Shown here in pieces: positions 49,856 through 59,614 of a DNA stretch of 64,000 bases. The stretch is from Sphaerotilus uruguayifluvii (GTDB lineage Bacteria; Pseudomonadota; Gammaproteobacteria; Burkholderiales; Burkholderiaceae_C). The notes below the pieces were generated by a model. That model did not search any database. It was not told the DNA's origin and worked only from the letters and a program-made list of their open reading frames with translations. Position numbers and translations under genes: made by a program. Location of the stretch: the NCBI RefSeq assembly GCF_013294065.1, contig NZ_JABSNM010000009.1:124001-188000 (forward strand), given 5' to 3'. Each line of letters begins with the position of its first letter. Position 1 is the stretch's first letter.

Positions 49856-52741
49856 TCAGGCGCAGTGGCGCGTCTCGCCCTCGCCGTGCAGGTTGCTGTC
49901 GCAGCGGCCGCAGATCGTCGGATGCGCCGGGTTGGCGCCGACGTCGTCGCGGTAGTGCCAGCAGCGCTCGCACTTGGGTGCCGTGCTCGGCGTGACGGTG
50001 ACCGTCAGCGCGTCGCCGGCCGCCAGCGTCACCGCCGAGGTGATCAGCACGAACTTCAGGTCCTCGCCCAGCGAGGCCAGCACCTCGAAGTCGGCCTGCG
50101 GCGCAGTGATCGCCACGGTCGCCTGCAGCGAGGCGCCGACCGCGCCGGCCGTGCGCACCGCCTCGATCTCCTTGTTGACCGTCTCGCGCACCGCGCGCAC
50201 GGCCGCCCACTTCGCCAGCAGCTCCGCGTCCGGCGTGCCCAGATCGGCATAGGTCTCGAAGAAGATCGAGCCCTGCGAGGCGGCGCCGGCGAACTGCGCC
50301 CACGCCTCCTCGGCGGTGAAGCTCAGGAACGGCGCCATCCAGCGCAGCATCGCGTTCGTGATCTTCCACAGCGCGGTCTGCGCCGAGCGGCGCGCCAGCG
50401 ACTTCGGCGCCGTCGTGTACAGGCGGTCCTTCAGCACGTCCAGATAGAAGGCGCCGAGGTCCTCCGAGCAGTAGACCTGCAGCTTCGAGACCACCGGGTG
50501 GAACTCGTAGACCGCGTAGTGCTTCAGGATCTCGGCCTGCAGCTCGGCGGCGCGCGCCAGCGCGTAGCGGTCGATCTCCAGCAGCTCGGCGTCCGCCACC
50601 AGATCGGTCGCGGGGTCGAAGTCGCTGGTGTTGGCCAGCAGGAAACGCACCGTGTTGCGGATGCGGCGGTAGGCATCGACCACGCGGGCCAGGATCTTGT
50701 CGTCGATGTTCAGGTCGCCCGAGTAGTCGGTCGAGGCCACCCACAGCCGCACGATCTCGGCGCCGAGCTTGGTGGTGATGGTCTGCGGCTCGACGGTGTT
50801 GCCGAGCGACTTGCTCATCTTGCGGCCCTGGCCGTCGGTGGCGAAGCCGTGGGTCAGCAGGCCGCGGTAGGGCGCACGGTCATAGAGCGCGCAGCCCAGC
50901 AGCAGCGACGAGTGGAACCAGCCGCGGTGCTGGTCGTGGCCTTCCAGGTAGAGGTCGGCCTCGGGGCCCTGGTCGTGGAAGGGCGCGCGGCTGTAGTTCT
51001 TGGCGTGGCTGCCGCGCAGCACATGCTGGAAGGTCGAGCCGGAGTCGAACCACACCTCCAGGATGTCGGTGCTCTTGGTGTAGTGCGGCGCGTCCTCGGC
51101 GCCGAGGATCTCCTCGGTCGTGACGCGGCTCCAGGCCTCGATGCCGCCCTTCTCGACGATCTCGGCGGCCTGGTCGAGGATCTCCATCGTGCGCGGATGC
51201 AGCTCGCCGGTGTTGACGTTCAGGAAGAAGGGCACCGGCACGCCCCAGGAGCGCTGGCGCGAGATGCACCAGTCCGGGCGGTTGGCGATCATGTCGCGCA
51301 GGCGGGCGCGGCCGTTCTCGGGATAGAACTGCGTCTGGTCGATCGCGTCGAGCGCGAGCTGGCGCAGCGTCTTCGGAGCCTTGTCCTTCGTGAACACGCC
51401 CTCGCCCTCGTCCATGCGCACGAACCACTGGGCGGCGGCGCGGTAGATCACCGGCGTCTTGTGGCGCCAGCAGTGCGGATAGCTGTGCGTGATGGCCTGC
51501 GTGGCCATCAGGCGGTCGCTCTGGCCGAGCACCTCGATGACGCGCTCGCAGGCCTTCCAGATGTGCTGGCCGCCGAAGAAGGGCAGCTCGTCGGCATAGA
51601 CGCCGTTGCCCTGCACCGGGTTGAGGATGTCGTCGTACTTCAGGCCATGCGCGACGCAGGAGTTGAAGTCGTCCACGCCGTAGGCCGGCGCCGAGTGCAC
51701 GATGCCGGTGCCGTCGCCGGCGGTGACGTAGTCGGCCAGGTACAGCGGCGACTTGCGCTTGTAGCTGTACTTGCCGCCTTCTTCGGCGCTGACGGTGTCG
51801 AACAGCGGATGGCGGAAGACCAGGCCCTTGAGCGCCTCACCCTTGGTCGTGGCGATGACGGTGCCGTCGAGCTTGTAGCGCTCCAGACACTTGGCCACCA
51901 GCTCCTCGGCCAGCAGCAGGATGCCGCGCGGCGTGTCGACCAGCGCGTAGCTCAGCTCCGGATGCGCATTGAGCGCCTGGTTGGCGGGGATGGTCCAGGC
52001 GGTGGTGGTCCAGATGACCGCGAAGGCCTTCTTGGCCCCGTCGCCCGGCAGGCCGCTCAGGCCGAAGGCCGCGGCCAGCGCGCCGGCGTCATCGGCCTCG
52101 AAGGCCACGTCCAGCGTGTCGCTCTTCTTGTCGGCGTACTCGATCTCGAACTCGGCCAGCGAGCTGCCGCAGTCGAAGCACCAGTAGACGGGCTTGAGGC
52201 CGCGGTAGACGAAGCCGCGCTCGATCACGCGCTTGAAGGCGCGGATCTCGCCGGCCTCGTTGGCGAAGTCCATCGTGCGGTACGGGCGCTCCCAGTCGCC
52301 GAGCACGCCCAGGCGCTTGAAGTCCTCGCGCTGCTGCCCGATCTGCTCGGTGGCGTAGGCGCGGCTCCTGGCCTGCATGTCGTCGCGCGAGAGCTTGCGT
52401 CCGTGCAGCTTCTCGATCGCGTTCTCGATCGGCAGGCCGTGGCAGTCCCAGCCGGGGATGTACTGCGCGTCCATGCCCTGAAGCTGGCGCGACTTGACGA
52501 TCATGTCCTTCAGGACCTTGTTCAGCGCGTGGCCGATGTGCAGCTTGCCGTTGGCGTAGGGCGGGCCGTCGTGCAGCACGAACAGCGGCGCGCCCCGGCG
52601 CGCCTCGCGCAGGCGCAGGTACAGGCCCTCGTCGTTCCAGGCCTTGACCCAGGCGGGCTCGCGCTTGGGCAGGTCGCCGCGCATCGGGAAGGGCGTGTCG
52701 GCCAGGTTGAGGGTGGCGCGGTAGTCGGTGGTCTCGGTCAT
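49856..52741 (-). CDS. ileS: Isoleucyl-tRNA synthetase
   Basis: A 961-residue class I IleRS charging tRNA-Ile. It has the HIGH motif within [16 protein letters not shown] (68-71), a CP1 editing domain, KMSKS in KMSKSLGN (about 641-645), an anticodon-binding helical part ([13 protein letters not shown]), and a C-terminal zinc ribbon with [10 protein letters not shown] and ICGRCDSNL. The zinc ribbon and length are those of the bacterial type 1 enzyme sensitive to mupirocin (general family knowledge). ribF lies upstream on the same strand, as in the common ribF-ileS-lspA order. Confidence 0.98.
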   Translation of the reverse strand: MTETTDYRATLNLADTPFPMRGDLPKREPAWVKAWNDEGLYLRLREARRGAPLFVLHDGPPYANGKLHIGHALNKVLKDMIVKSRQLQGMDAQYIPGWDCHGLPIENAIEKLHGRKLSRDDMQARSRAYATEQIGQQREDFKRLGVLGDWERPYRTMDFANEAGEIRAFKRVIERGFVYRGLKPVYWCFDCGSSLAEFEIEYADKKSDTLDVAFEADDAGALAAAFGLSGLPGDGAKKAFAVIWTTTAWTIPANQALNAHPELSYALVDTPRGILLLAEELVAKCLERYKLDGTVIATTKGEALKGLVFRHPLFDTVSAEEGGKYSYKRKSPLYLADYVTAGDGTGIVHSAPAYGVDDFNSCVAHGLKYDDILNPVQGNGVYADELPFFGGQHIWKACERVIEVLGQSDRLMATQAITHSYPHCWRHKTPVIYRAAAQWFVRMDEGEGVFTKDKAPKTLRQLALDAIDQTQFYPENGRARLRDMIANRPDWCISRQRSWGVPVPFFLNVNTGELHPRTMEILDQAAEIVEKGGIEAWSRVTTEEILGAEDAPHYTKSTDILEVWFDSGSTFQHVLRGSHAKNYSRAPFHDQGPEADLYLEGHDQHRGWFHSSLLLGCALYDRAPYRGLLTHGFATDGQGRKMSKSLGNTVEPQTITTKLGAEIVRLWVASTDYSGDLNIDDKILARVVDAYRRIRNTVRFLLANTSDFDPATDLVADAELLEIDRYALARAAELQAEILKHYAVYEFHPVVSKLQVYCSEDLGAFYLDVLKDRLYTTAPKSLARRSAQTALWKITNAMLRWMAPFLSFTAEEAWAQFAGAASQGSIFFETYADLGTPDAELLAKWAAVRAVRETVNKEIEAVRTAGAVGASLQATVAITAPQADFEVLASLGEDLKFVLITSAVTLAAGDALTVTVTPSTAPKCERCWHYRDDVGANPAHPTICGRCDSNLHGEGETRHCA

Positions 52742-52798
52742 GGTGCGGTTCGATCGTTGTTCTTCACGCGCCCGTCATGGCCTCGGCCCGGTCGTGCC

Positions 52799-52892
52799 GT
52801 CGTTCCCGCGAAGGCGGGAATCCACGAAGGAGGCGGGGGCGGGAGGGCAGGGCGCAGACAGGGAGTGGGTTCCCGCCTTCGCGGGAACGACG
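52799..52892. repeat. Pair of inverted REP-like palindromes
   Basis: TTCCCGC-GAAG-GCGGGAA (52803-52820) and TTCCCGC-CTTC-GCGGGAA (52870-52887) are hairpins; with flanks (GTCG/CGAC) the two copies of about 22 bases are inverted to each other. This TTCCCGCGAAGGCGGGAA type is a widespread dispersed repeat in betaproteobacteria. It lies between ribF and ileS, in a 207-base gap that has no gene. Confidence 0.75.
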
Positions 52893-52948
52893 AGGGTGGG
52901 GCGTGCGTGGCGAGGCCGGCGGGCGCTCGCGGCGGCGCGGGGCCGCCG

Positions 52949-53971
52949 TCAAATTCGGTCGCGCGTGGTCTGGCGGCGCTCGGCGGCGTGGCCGTCGAAC
53001 CACAGGCGCGCGTTCACCACGTCCTGGCGGATCGCGGCGGTCAGGGCGTCGAGGCCGTCGTAGCGGGCCTCGTCGCGCAGCTTGTGCAGAAGTTCCACCC
53101 GGACAAGTTTACCGTAGCCCCCCTCGCGGCCCAGCTCGGCCGGCCAGTCGAGCACATGCGTCTCGAGCAGGATGCGCCCGGCGTCCTCGACGGTCGGGCG
53201 CACGCCCAGGCTGGCCACGCCGTCGAGCGGCTGCGCCGTCAGGCCATGCACCCGCACGACATAGATGCCGGCGGCGGCCGAGCGGCGGTGCGCGAAGCGC
53301 AGGTTCAGCGTGCGAAAGCCGTCGTCGGCGCCGGCCGCCGAGGCCCCGAGCCCGCGGCCGAGCTTGCGCCCGTGCGTCACATGGCCGCTGATGCTGTAGG
53401 GGCGGCCCAGCAGCGCGGCGGTGGCCTCCATGTCGCCGCGCGCCAGCGCCTCGCGCACGGCCGAGCTCGACACCCGCAGCCCGTGCACCTCGTAGCTCAT
53501 CATGCGCGCGACGTCGAAGCCGAACTCGCCGCCGGCCCGGTCGAGCATCGCGTAGTCGCCGGCGCGGCGCGCGCCGAAGCGGAAGTCGTCGCCGACCAGC
53601 ACGTAGCGCGCGCCCAGGCCGTGCAGCAGCACCTCGTCGATGAAGGCCTCGGGCGGCTGGCTGGCCAGGCGCTCGTCGAAGCGCATCAGCACCACCTGGT
53701 CGACGCCGCAGCGCTCGAGCTCCTGCAGCTTGTCGCGCAGCGTGGCGATGCGCGCCGGCGCCTTCTCCGGCTGGCCGGACTGCGCGGCGAAGAAGTCGCG
53801 CGGATGCGGCTCGAAGGTCATCACGCAGCTGGGCAGGTGGCGGTGGCGCGCCTCGCTCTGCAGCAGCGCCAGCATCGCCTGGTGGCCGCGATGCACGCCG
53901 TCGAAATTGCCGATCGTCAGCGCGCAGGACGGCGCCAGACCGGGGTGATGGATGCCACGGAAGACTCGCAT
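52949..53971 (-). CDS. ribF: Bifunctional riboflavin kinase/FAD synthetase
   Basis: A 340-residue RibF making FMN and FAD from riboflavin. The N-terminal FAD synthetase (nucleotidyltransferase) domain starts with ALTIGNFDGVHRGHQAML and contains FRFGARRAGDYAML; the C-terminal riboflavin kinase domain starts with PYSISGHVTHGRKLGRGLG and includes VASLGVRPTVE and the ETHVLDW region. The length is slightly above the usual 310-330. It lies between rsuA and ileS in a minus-strand run. Confidence 0.97.
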   Translation of the reverse strand: MRVFRGIHHPGLAPSCALTIGNFDGVHRGHQAMLALLQSEARHRHLPSCVMTFEPHPRDFFAAQSGQPEKAPARIATLRDKLQELERCGVDQVVLMRFDERLASQPPEAFIDEVLLHGLGARYVLVGDDFRFGARRAGDYAMLDRAGGEFGFDVARMMSYEVHGLRVSSSAVREALARGDMEATAALLGRPYSISGHVTHGRKLGRGLGASAAGADDGFRTLNLRFAHRRSAAAGIYVVRVHGLTAQPLDGVASLGVRPTVEDAGRILLETHVLDWPAELGREGGYGKLVRVELLHKLRDEARYDGLDALTAAIRQDVVNARLWFDGHAAERRQTTRDRI

Positions 53972-53994
53972 GGGAGGCGATTATCCGGTGCGGC

Positions 53995-54723
53995 TCAGAT
54001 GTCGGCCGGATCGACCCAGCACCACTGGCCCGGCGCCAGCCCGTCGGGAATCGTCAGCCGGCCGAAGCGGCTGCGGTGCAGCGCCTCGACGTGGTTGCCC
54101 ACCGCCGCGATCATGCGCTTGACCTGGTGGTACTTGCCCTCGGTCAGCATCATGCGCAGCGTGAGCTCGCCGGTGATCTCGCACTCCTCCGAGCGCACCG
54201 GCACCGGGTCGTCGTTGAGCACCACGCCGGCGCGCAGCTTCGCCAGCTGCTCCTCGGTCACCGGGCGCGCGCAGCTCACCTCGTAGACCTTGTCGACATG
54301 CTTCTTCGGGTGGGTCAGGCGATGGATCAGCGCGCCGTCGTCGGTCAGCAGCAAGAGGCCGGTGGTGTCCTGGTCGAGGCGGCCGACCGGCTGCAGGTCG
54401 CCGCCGCTGCGCCAGCGCAGGGGCGGCGGCAGCAGCGTCATCACGCTGGGCCAGTGCTTGGGCTTCTGCGAGCACTCGTAGCCGGCGGGCTTGTGCAGCA
54501 GGATCAGCGCCTTCTCGTGCCAGGGCCAGTCGCGGCCCTCGACGGTCAGCACCAGGCCGTCGGTCTCGACCGGCTCGTCCGGGTCCTCGATCACCCGGCC
54601 GGCGAGCGCGACCAGACCGTTGAGCACCAGGCCGTCGCAGTCGCGACGGGTGCCGAAGCCCTGCGAGAAGAGCGCCTGCGAGACCGAGAGGGCCGCGGCG
54701 CGGCGGGAGGATTTCTTTGCCAT
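53995..54723 (-). CDS. rsuA: 16S rRNA pseudouridine synthase, RsuA type
   Basis: A 242-residue RsuA-family pseudouridine synthase, expected to modify U516 of 16S rRNA. An S4-like N-terminal part (SVSQALFSQGFGTRRDCDGL) is followed by the catalytic domain with LLHKPAGYECSQKP, the GRLDQDTTGLLLLTDDG motif (catalytic Asp117) and LTEGKYHQVKRMIAAVGN. It is encoded in line with the acyl-CoA dehydrogenase genes (37-base gap) and with ribF (23-base gap). Confidence 0.93.
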   Translation of the reverse strand: MAKKSSRRAAALSVSQALFSQGFGTRRDCDGLVLNGLVALAGRVIEDPDEPVETDGLVLTVEGRDWPWHEKALILLHKPAGYECSQKPKHWPSVMTLLPPPLRWRSGGDLQPVGRLDQDTTGLLLLTDDGALIHRLTHPKKHVDKVYEVSCARPVTEEQLAKLRAGVVLNDDPVPVRSEECEITGELTLRMMLTEGKYHQVKRMIAAVGNHVEALHRSRFGRLTIPDGLAPGQWCWVDPADI

Positions 54724-54760
54724 GAGGCCGCCAGTGTAGGCGGCCCGCCGCGCGCCGGCC

Positions 54761-55891
54761 TCAGGCGAAGACCCCGGCGGTGTCCTGCATGCGCGCGCCG
54801 ACCTCGCCGAGGTGGTGCAGCGTGTCGCCCCACTGCAGCTCCATGCAGGTCAGGCGCTTGAAGGCGTGCGCGCCGACATAGTCGTCGGTCACGCCGATGC
54901 CGCCGTGCATCTGCACGCACTGCTGGCCGACGAAGCGCATCGAGCGGCCGAGCTGCACCTTGGCCTGCGCGACGGCGCGCCGGCGCACTTCGGGCGCGTC
55001 CGCCAGGCGCAGCGTGGCCAGGTAGCTCATCGAGCGCGCCAGCTCCAGCTCCATCTTGCAGTCGGCCAGCCGGTGGCGCAGCGCCTGGAAGCTGGCGATC
55101 GGCACGCCGAACTGGCGCCGCGTCTTCAGGTAGTCGGCGGTCAGCGCGACCAGGAAGTCCATCAGCCCGACCGCCTCGGCGCACAGCGCGGCGATCGCCA
55201 CGTCGGCCGCGTGCTCGAGCGCGGGCAGCGCGTCGGCCCCGGCCGCGCTCAGGCGCTGCGCCGGCGTGTCCTGCCAGGTCAGCTCGGCCGCGCGCGTGCC
55301 GTCGTGCAGCAGGTGGCCGCGTGCCGTCACGCCGGGCGCGTCGCGCTCGACCAGCGCCAGCACCAGCCGGCCGTCGTCGTCGCGGGCGCTGACGACGAGG
55401 GCCTCGGCGCGGTCGCCGACCGGCACCAGGCTCTTGCGGCCGCTCAGGCGCCAGCCGCCGTCCGCGGCCGCCAGCCTCGTCTCGACCCGGTCGAGCCGGT
55501 AGCGCGCGCCGCTTTCCTGGTGCGCGAGCACGACCCGCGCGTCGCCCGCGGCGATGCGCGGCAGCCAGGCCGCCTGCAGCGCCTCGGGCGCGCCCGACAG
55601 CAGCACCGGCGCCACCAGCGCCGCCGCCGCATACGGCGCGCCGACCCGGCCGCGGCCGAGCTCCTCCATCACCACCATCGCCTCGACCGGGCCGAAGCCC
55701 AGCCCGCCGTGCGCCTCCGGCACCGCCAGCGCGGTCAGGCCCAGCCCGGCCAGCTCGGCCCAGACCGCCGCGCTGTCGCCGCCCTCGTCGCGCACGATCG
55801 CGCGGTGGCGCTCGAAGCCGTGCGCCCGCGCGGCCCAGCGCCGCACCGCCTCGCGCAGCTGCTCCTGCTCGTCGCTGAAATCGAAGTCCAT
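54761..55891 (-). CDS. Acyl-CoA dehydrogenase family protein, smaller subunit
   Basis: A 376-residue flavoprotein-like acyl-CoA dehydrogenase. The N-terminal helical domain starts with MDFDFSDEQEQLREAVRRWA; the region VPEAHGGLGFGPVEAMVVMEELG is typical. The C-terminal segment is CVQMHGGIGVTDDYVGAHAFK followed by RL, without the IYGGTNEIQ-type end of stand-alone enzymes. Together with the gene 28 bases upstream it forms the small/large pair seen in heteromeric (alpha2beta2) dehydrogenases that act on sterol side chains or CoA esters with bulky acyl groups. The actual substrate is unknown. Confidence 0.88.
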   Translation of the reverse strand: MDFDFSDEQEQLREAVRRWAARAHGFERHRAIVRDEGGDSAAVWAELAGLGLTALAVPEAHGGLGFGPVEAMVVMEELGRGRVGAPYAAAALVAPVLLSGAPEALQAAWLPRIAAGDARVVLAHQESGARYRLDRVETRLAAADGGWRLSGRKSLVPVGDRAEALVVSARDDDGRLVLALVERDAPGVTARGHLLHDGTRAAELTWQDTPAQRLSAAGADALPALEHAADVAIAALCAEAVGLMDFLVALTADYLKTRRQFGVPIASFQALRHRLADCKMELELARSMSYLATLRLADAPEVRRRAVAQAKVQLGRSMRFVGQQCVQMHGGIGVTDDYVGAHAFKRLTCMELQWGDTLHHLGEVGARMQDTAGVFA

Positions 55892-55919
55892 CGCCGTCTC
55901 CTTGTCCTGTGCCCAGCCC

Positions 55920-57125
55920 TCAGCCCAGCAGCGTCTGCGCGACGATGTTGCGCTGCACCTCGTTGCTGCCGCCGTAGATGGTGGTCTTGCGGTAGTTCAG
56001 GTAGGTCGAGGTCAGCGGGATGCAGTGCGCGTGCGCGGCGCCGCCCGGCCAGACGCCGCCCAGCGCCGCATCGCCCTGCCAGCCGGCCTCCATCGCCTCG
56101 AAGAGGAAAGGCAGGCTGTAGGGGCCGCCGGCGAGCATCATCAGCTCGGTGTAGCGCTGCTGGATCTCGCTGCCGCGGATCTTCAGCAGCCCGGCCACGT
56201 CCAGCGACTTCTTCCCCCCGCGCTCGGCCGACAGCACCCGCAGCACCATCATCTCCAGCGCGACGATGTCGACCTCCAGCAGCGCGATCTGGTCGCGAAA
56301 GCGCACGTCGTCCCACAGGCCTTCGGCACGGGCGATGCGCTTGAGGCGCTCGAGCTCGCGCTTGGCGCGGTTGACGTCGGCGATGTTGGTGCGCTCGTGC
56401 GCGAGCAGGTACTTGGCGCAGGTCCAGCCCTGGTTCTCCTCGCCGACGAGCTGGTCGGCCGGCACCTCGACATCGTCGAACCAGACCTCGTTGACCTCGT
56501 GCTCGCCGTCGAGCGTGAGGATGGGCCGCACCGTCACGCCGGGCGACTTCATGTCGATCAGCAGGAAGCTGATGCCGGTCTGCGGCTTGCCCTCCAGGGA
56601 GGTGCGCACCAGGCAGAAGATCCAGTCGCCGTGCTGGGCCAGCGTGGTCCAGGTCTTCTGGCCGTTGACGATGTAGCGGTCGCCGACGCGCTCGGCGCGG
56701 GTCTTCAGGCTGGCCAGGTCCGAGCCCGAGCCCGGCTCCGAGTAGCCCTGGCTCCACCAGACCTCGCCGCTGGCGATGCCGGGCAGGAAGCGGCGCTGCT
56801 GCTCGGGCGTGCCGAAGGCCATGATGACCGGCGCCACCATCACCGGTCCGAAGGGCACGACCCGCGGCGCGCCGGCCAGCGCGCATTCCTCCTCGAACAG
56901 GTGGCGCTGCACCGCGTTCCAGCCGGGCCCGCCGAATTCCTTCGGCCAGCCCCAGCCCAGCCAGCCCTTCGCGCCCAGGATGCGTGCCCAGCGCTGCAGG
57001 TCCTCGCGCGACAGCCTCAGCGCGCCGTGCACCTTGGCGGCGAGGTCGGCGGGCAGGTTCTGTGCGACCCAGTCGCGCACCTCGGCGCGGAAGGCGATGT
57101 CCTCGTCGGTGAAGGCCAGCTGCAT
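55920..57125 (-). CDS. Acyl-CoA dehydrogenase family protein, larger subunit
   Basis: A 401-residue acyl-CoA dehydrogenase. It starts with MQLAFTDEDIAFRAEVRDWV; FAD-binding blocks include WWSQGYSEPGSGSDLASLKT and YIVNGQKTWTTLAQHGDWIF; the end is TTIYGGSNEVQRNIVAQTLLG. The start at 57125 follows AAGGAG at the right distance; an upstream extension is not supported. It heads the run with the smaller subunit, suggesting one heteromeric enzyme for CoA-linked fatty, aromatic or terpenoid catabolism. Confidence 0.92.
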   Translation of the reverse strand: MQLAFTDEDIAFRAEVRDWVAQNLPADLAAKVHGALRLSREDLQRWARILGAKGWLGWGWPKEFGGPGWNAVQRHLFEEECALAGAPRVVPFGPVMVAPVIMAFGTPEQQRRFLPGIASGEVWWSQGYSEPGSGSDLASLKTRAERVGDRYIVNGQKTWTTLAQHGDWIFCLVRTSLEGKPQTGISFLLIDMKSPGVTVRPILTLDGEHEVNEVWFDDVEVPADQLVGEENQGWTCAKYLLAHERTNIADVNRAKRELERLKRIARAEGLWDDVRFRDQIALLEVDIVALEMMVLRVLSAERGGKKSLDVAGLLKIRGSEIQQRYTELMMLAGGPYSLPFLFEAMEAGWQGDAALGGVWPGGAAHAHCIPLTSTYLNYRKTTIYGGSNEVQRNIVAQTLLG

Positions 57126-57328
57126 CGGCGTGCTCCTTGCGTCCTTGGCGAATCCGGTGCGGGCGCCTGGCGGGCCCGGCTGCGGCGCAGTGTAGGAAGC
57201 GCGTCCGCGCCGCTCTTGTCGCTGCCGGGACAGACCCGGGTTGATCCGGATCCGGGGGCCGGCGGGGGCGCTTTTCAAGTTCGCCGGCCCGAAGCCGATG
57301 CCACGGCCGGGTACCACGCGAGCCGACC

Positions 57329-57994
57329 ATGAAAAAGACCCTGACCTTTGTCCATCCCGAACGCCGCCGGCGCACCACCGTCCATGTCGGACCCGACCTG
57401 GTGCTGGTGCTCGGCGGCCTGGCCGCGGCGGTGGCCGAGCTGGGCGTGCAGCTCGATCCGGAGCTGCCGCGGCTGGGCTGGACGGTGCTGGTGCCGGCCA
57501 TCGCGCTGGCGCATGCGCGCCAGTGGCGTCACCTGCGCACCTGGCCGGTGCTGGCCTCGCTGCTGCTGGCGCTGATGTCCTCGGGCATGTCGATGCTGGT
57601 CACCGGCTGGGTGCTCGACCGCTGGGTCGCGCGCCGCTACCGCGATGCCCGCTGGAAGGTGCGCGACACCGAGGGCGAGCTCGGCGAGTACTCGTCGCGC
57701 TTCCTGGCGGTCGACGAGCTGGGCTTTCGCGAGAGCGACATGATCGGCGGCGTGGTGCGCCGGCATCTGCGCGAAGGCCTGGAGGGCGTGGTGGTCGATG
57801 CGCCGCCGCGGCCCGCCGCGCCGGGGGCGGGCGAGCGCGACCGCGAGCGGCGCGGCCAGCGCCGGCGCCGTCACGGCGGGGGCGCCGGCCTGGCCGCGAC
57901 CGACGTGGAGGCCACCGCGCCTTCGCTGCCCCAGCTGCTGGCCCGACCGGTCGGACCGGCCGAGCGCGCCGCCGAGACGGACACGCCGCGCTGA
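57329..57994 (+). CDS. Membrane protein of unknown function
   Basis: A 221-residue protein that begins MKKTLTFVHPERRRRTT, has a membrane-embedded region of about four helices (LVLVLGGLAAAVAELGVQL, GWTVLVPAIALAHA, WPVLASLLLALMSSGMSMLVTG), then a soluble charged part (GELGEYSSRFLAVDELGFRESDM) and a low-complexity Arg/Gly/Ala-rich tail (RDRERRGQRRRRHGGGAG). No family is recognised. It is divergent from the acyl-CoA dehydrogenase genes across a 203-base gap containing a CCGGATCCGG palindrome at 57246. Confidence 0.65.
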   Translation: MKKTLTFVHPERRRRTTVHVGPDLVLVLGGLAAAVAELGVQLDPELPRLGWTVLVPAIALAHARQWRHLRTWPVLASLLLALMSSGMSMLVTGWVLDRWVARRYRDARWKVRDTEGELGEYSSRFLAVDELGFRESDMIGGVVRRHLREGLEGVVVDAPPRPAAPGAGERDRERRGQRRRRHGGGAGLAATDVEATAPSLPQLLARPVGPAERAAETDTPR

Positions 57995-58027
57995 ACGCGG
58001 TCCCGGGCGGTGCGGCGGCCGCGCGCC

Positions 58028-58516
58028 TCAGTCGCGGAAGTTGTTGAAGCTCAGCGGCGCCTCGGTGACGGTCTTCTTCAGCAGCGCCATCGCGGCCTGC
58101 AGGTCGTCGCGCTTGGCGCCGCTGACGCGCACCGTGTCGCCCTGGATGCTGGCCTGGACCTTCATCTTGCTGTCCTTGATGGCCTTCTGGATCTTCTTGG
58201 CCAGATCGCTCTCGATGCCGGCCTTCACGGTCACCTTCTGCTTGAGCTTGTCGTGGCTCATCTTCTCGGGCGTGGCCGTCAGGTCGAGGAAGCGGATGTC
58301 GACGCCCCGCTTGGCCATCTTGCCCAGCACGATGTCGGTGACGTTCTTCAGCTGAAGGTCGTTGTCGGCGAAGAGCGTGATCTCCTTGTCCTTCAGCTCG
58401 ACCTTGGCATCGCTGCCCTTGAAGTCGAAGCGGGTGCCGATTTCCTTGTTCGACTGGTCGACGGCGTTGCGCACCTCGACGAGATCGGGTTCGAGGACGG
58501 TGTCGAAGCTGGGCAT
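58028..58516 (-). CDS. yajQ: YajQ family nucleotide-binding protein
   Basis: A 162-residue YajQ protein, a two-domain alpha/beta protein whose homologues bind cyclic di-GMP or other nucleotides. The signature start is [20 protein letters not shown] followed by [15 protein letters not shown], later [18 protein letters not shown] and [16 protein letters not shown]. It is full length (usual about 160). Being cytosolic it may act as a regulator. It is divergent from murB across 62 bases. Confidence 0.95.
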   Translation of the reverse strand: MPSFDTVLEPDLVEVRNAVDQSNKEIGTRFDFKGSDAKVELKDKEITLFADNDLQLKNVTDIVLGKMAKRGVDIRFLDLTATPEKMSHDKLKQKVTVKAGIESDLAKKIQKAIKDSKMKVQASIQGDTVRVSGAKRDDLQAAMALLKKTVTEAPLSFNNFRD

Positions 58517-58578
58517 GGCGGGTTCTCTTTCTGGACGACGGGCGTCGAAGGGGTTCGGAAACAGGGGAAAATTCTGCC

Positions 58579-59598
58579 ATGCGCATCGAAACCGCCGTCA
58601 ACCTGCGGGCCTGGAACACCTTCGGCCTGCCCGCCATCGCCCAGACGCTGATCCACATCGACGAGGAGGCCGACGTGCGCCGCGTGGTCGACCATCCCGT
58701 CCACGGCCGGGCGCCGAAGTTCGTGCTGGGCGGCGGCAGCAACATCGTGCTGGCGCGCGATGTCTCCGCGGTGGTGCTGAAGGTGGCCATCGGCGGCATC
58801 CGGCTGCTGGAGACCCGCGACGACGCCTTCATCGTCGAGGCGGGTGCGGGCGTGCCCTGGCATGAACTGGTTGCCTGGACCATCGACCAGGGCCTGCCGG
58901 GGCTGGAGAACCTGGCGCTGATTCCCGGCACGGTGGGGGCGGCGCCAGTGCAGAACATCGGCGCCTACGGGCTGGAGCTGCAGGACCGCTTCGAGTCGCT
59001 CGACGGCGTCGACCTGGTCACCGGCCGGGGCTTCACGCTCGACGGGCGGCTGTGCCGCTTCGGCTACCGCGACAGCGTCTTCAAGCACGAGCTGGCGGGG
59101 AAAAGCGTCATCACCCGGGTGCGCCTGCGCCTGCCGCGGCCGTGGCGCCCCGAGCTGGGCTATCTCGACCTGCAGCGCCGCATCGAGGAGACCGGCGTCA
59201 CCGCGCCCGACGCGCGCCAGATCTTCGACTGGGTCTGCCAGATCCGCCGCGCCAAGCTGCCCGACCCGGCGGTGATCGGCAACGCCGGCAGCTTCTTCAA
59301 GAACCCGGTGGTCACGCCCGAGCAGTGCCGCGACATCATCGCGCGCGATCCGCATGTGGTGCACTACCCGATGGACGACGGCAGCTTCAAGCTCGCCGCC
59401 GGCTGGCTGATCGACGCCTGCGGCTGGAAGGGCAAGACGGTGGGCGGCGCGGGCGTCTACGAGAAGCAGGCGCTGGTGCTGGTCAACCGCGGCGACGCCC
59501 GCGGCGCCGAGGTGATCACGCTGGCGCGCGCGATCCAGGAAAGCGTCTACGGCCGCTTCGGCATCCGCCTGGAGCCCGAGCCGGTGGTGGTGGGCTGA
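58579..59598 (+). CDS. murB: UDP-N-acetylenolpyruvoylglucosamine reductase
   Basis: A 339-residue MurB that reduces UDP-GlcNAc-enolpyruvate to UDP-MurNAc in peptidoglycan synthesis. FAD-binding segments: [32 protein letters not shown]; catalytic Ser in [12 protein letters not shown] and the C-terminal LEPEPVV with the Glu. The N-terminus has the conserved NTFGLPA variant (usual NTFG). Length is that of the long E. coli-type (type I) MurB. An in-frame ATG at 58579 follows GGGGAAAATT. Confidence 0.97.
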   Translation: MRIETAVNLRAWNTFGLPAIAQTLIHIDEEADVRRVVDHPVHGRAPKFVLGGGSNIVLARDVSAVVLKVAIGGIRLLETRDDAFIVEAGAGVPWHELVAWTIDQGLPGLENLALIPGTVGAAPVQNIGAYGLELQDRFESLDGVDLVTGRGFTLDGRLCRFGYRDSVFKHELAGKSVITRVRLRLPRPWRPELGYLDLQRRIEETGVTAPDARQIFDWVCQIRRAKLPDPAVIGNAGSFFKNPVVTPEQCRDIIARDPHVVHYPMDDGSFKLAAGWLIDACGWKGKTVGGAGVYEKQALVLVNRGDARGAEVITLARAIQESVYGRFGIRLEPEPVVVG

Positions 59599-59614
59599 AC
59601 GCCGGGCGGGCGCG

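Noticed and set aside
49838-54286. Long open frame on the plus strand across ileS, ribF and rsuA
   Set aside because: It mirrors three conserved minus-strand genes and crosses their gaps; composition is that of a shadow frame.
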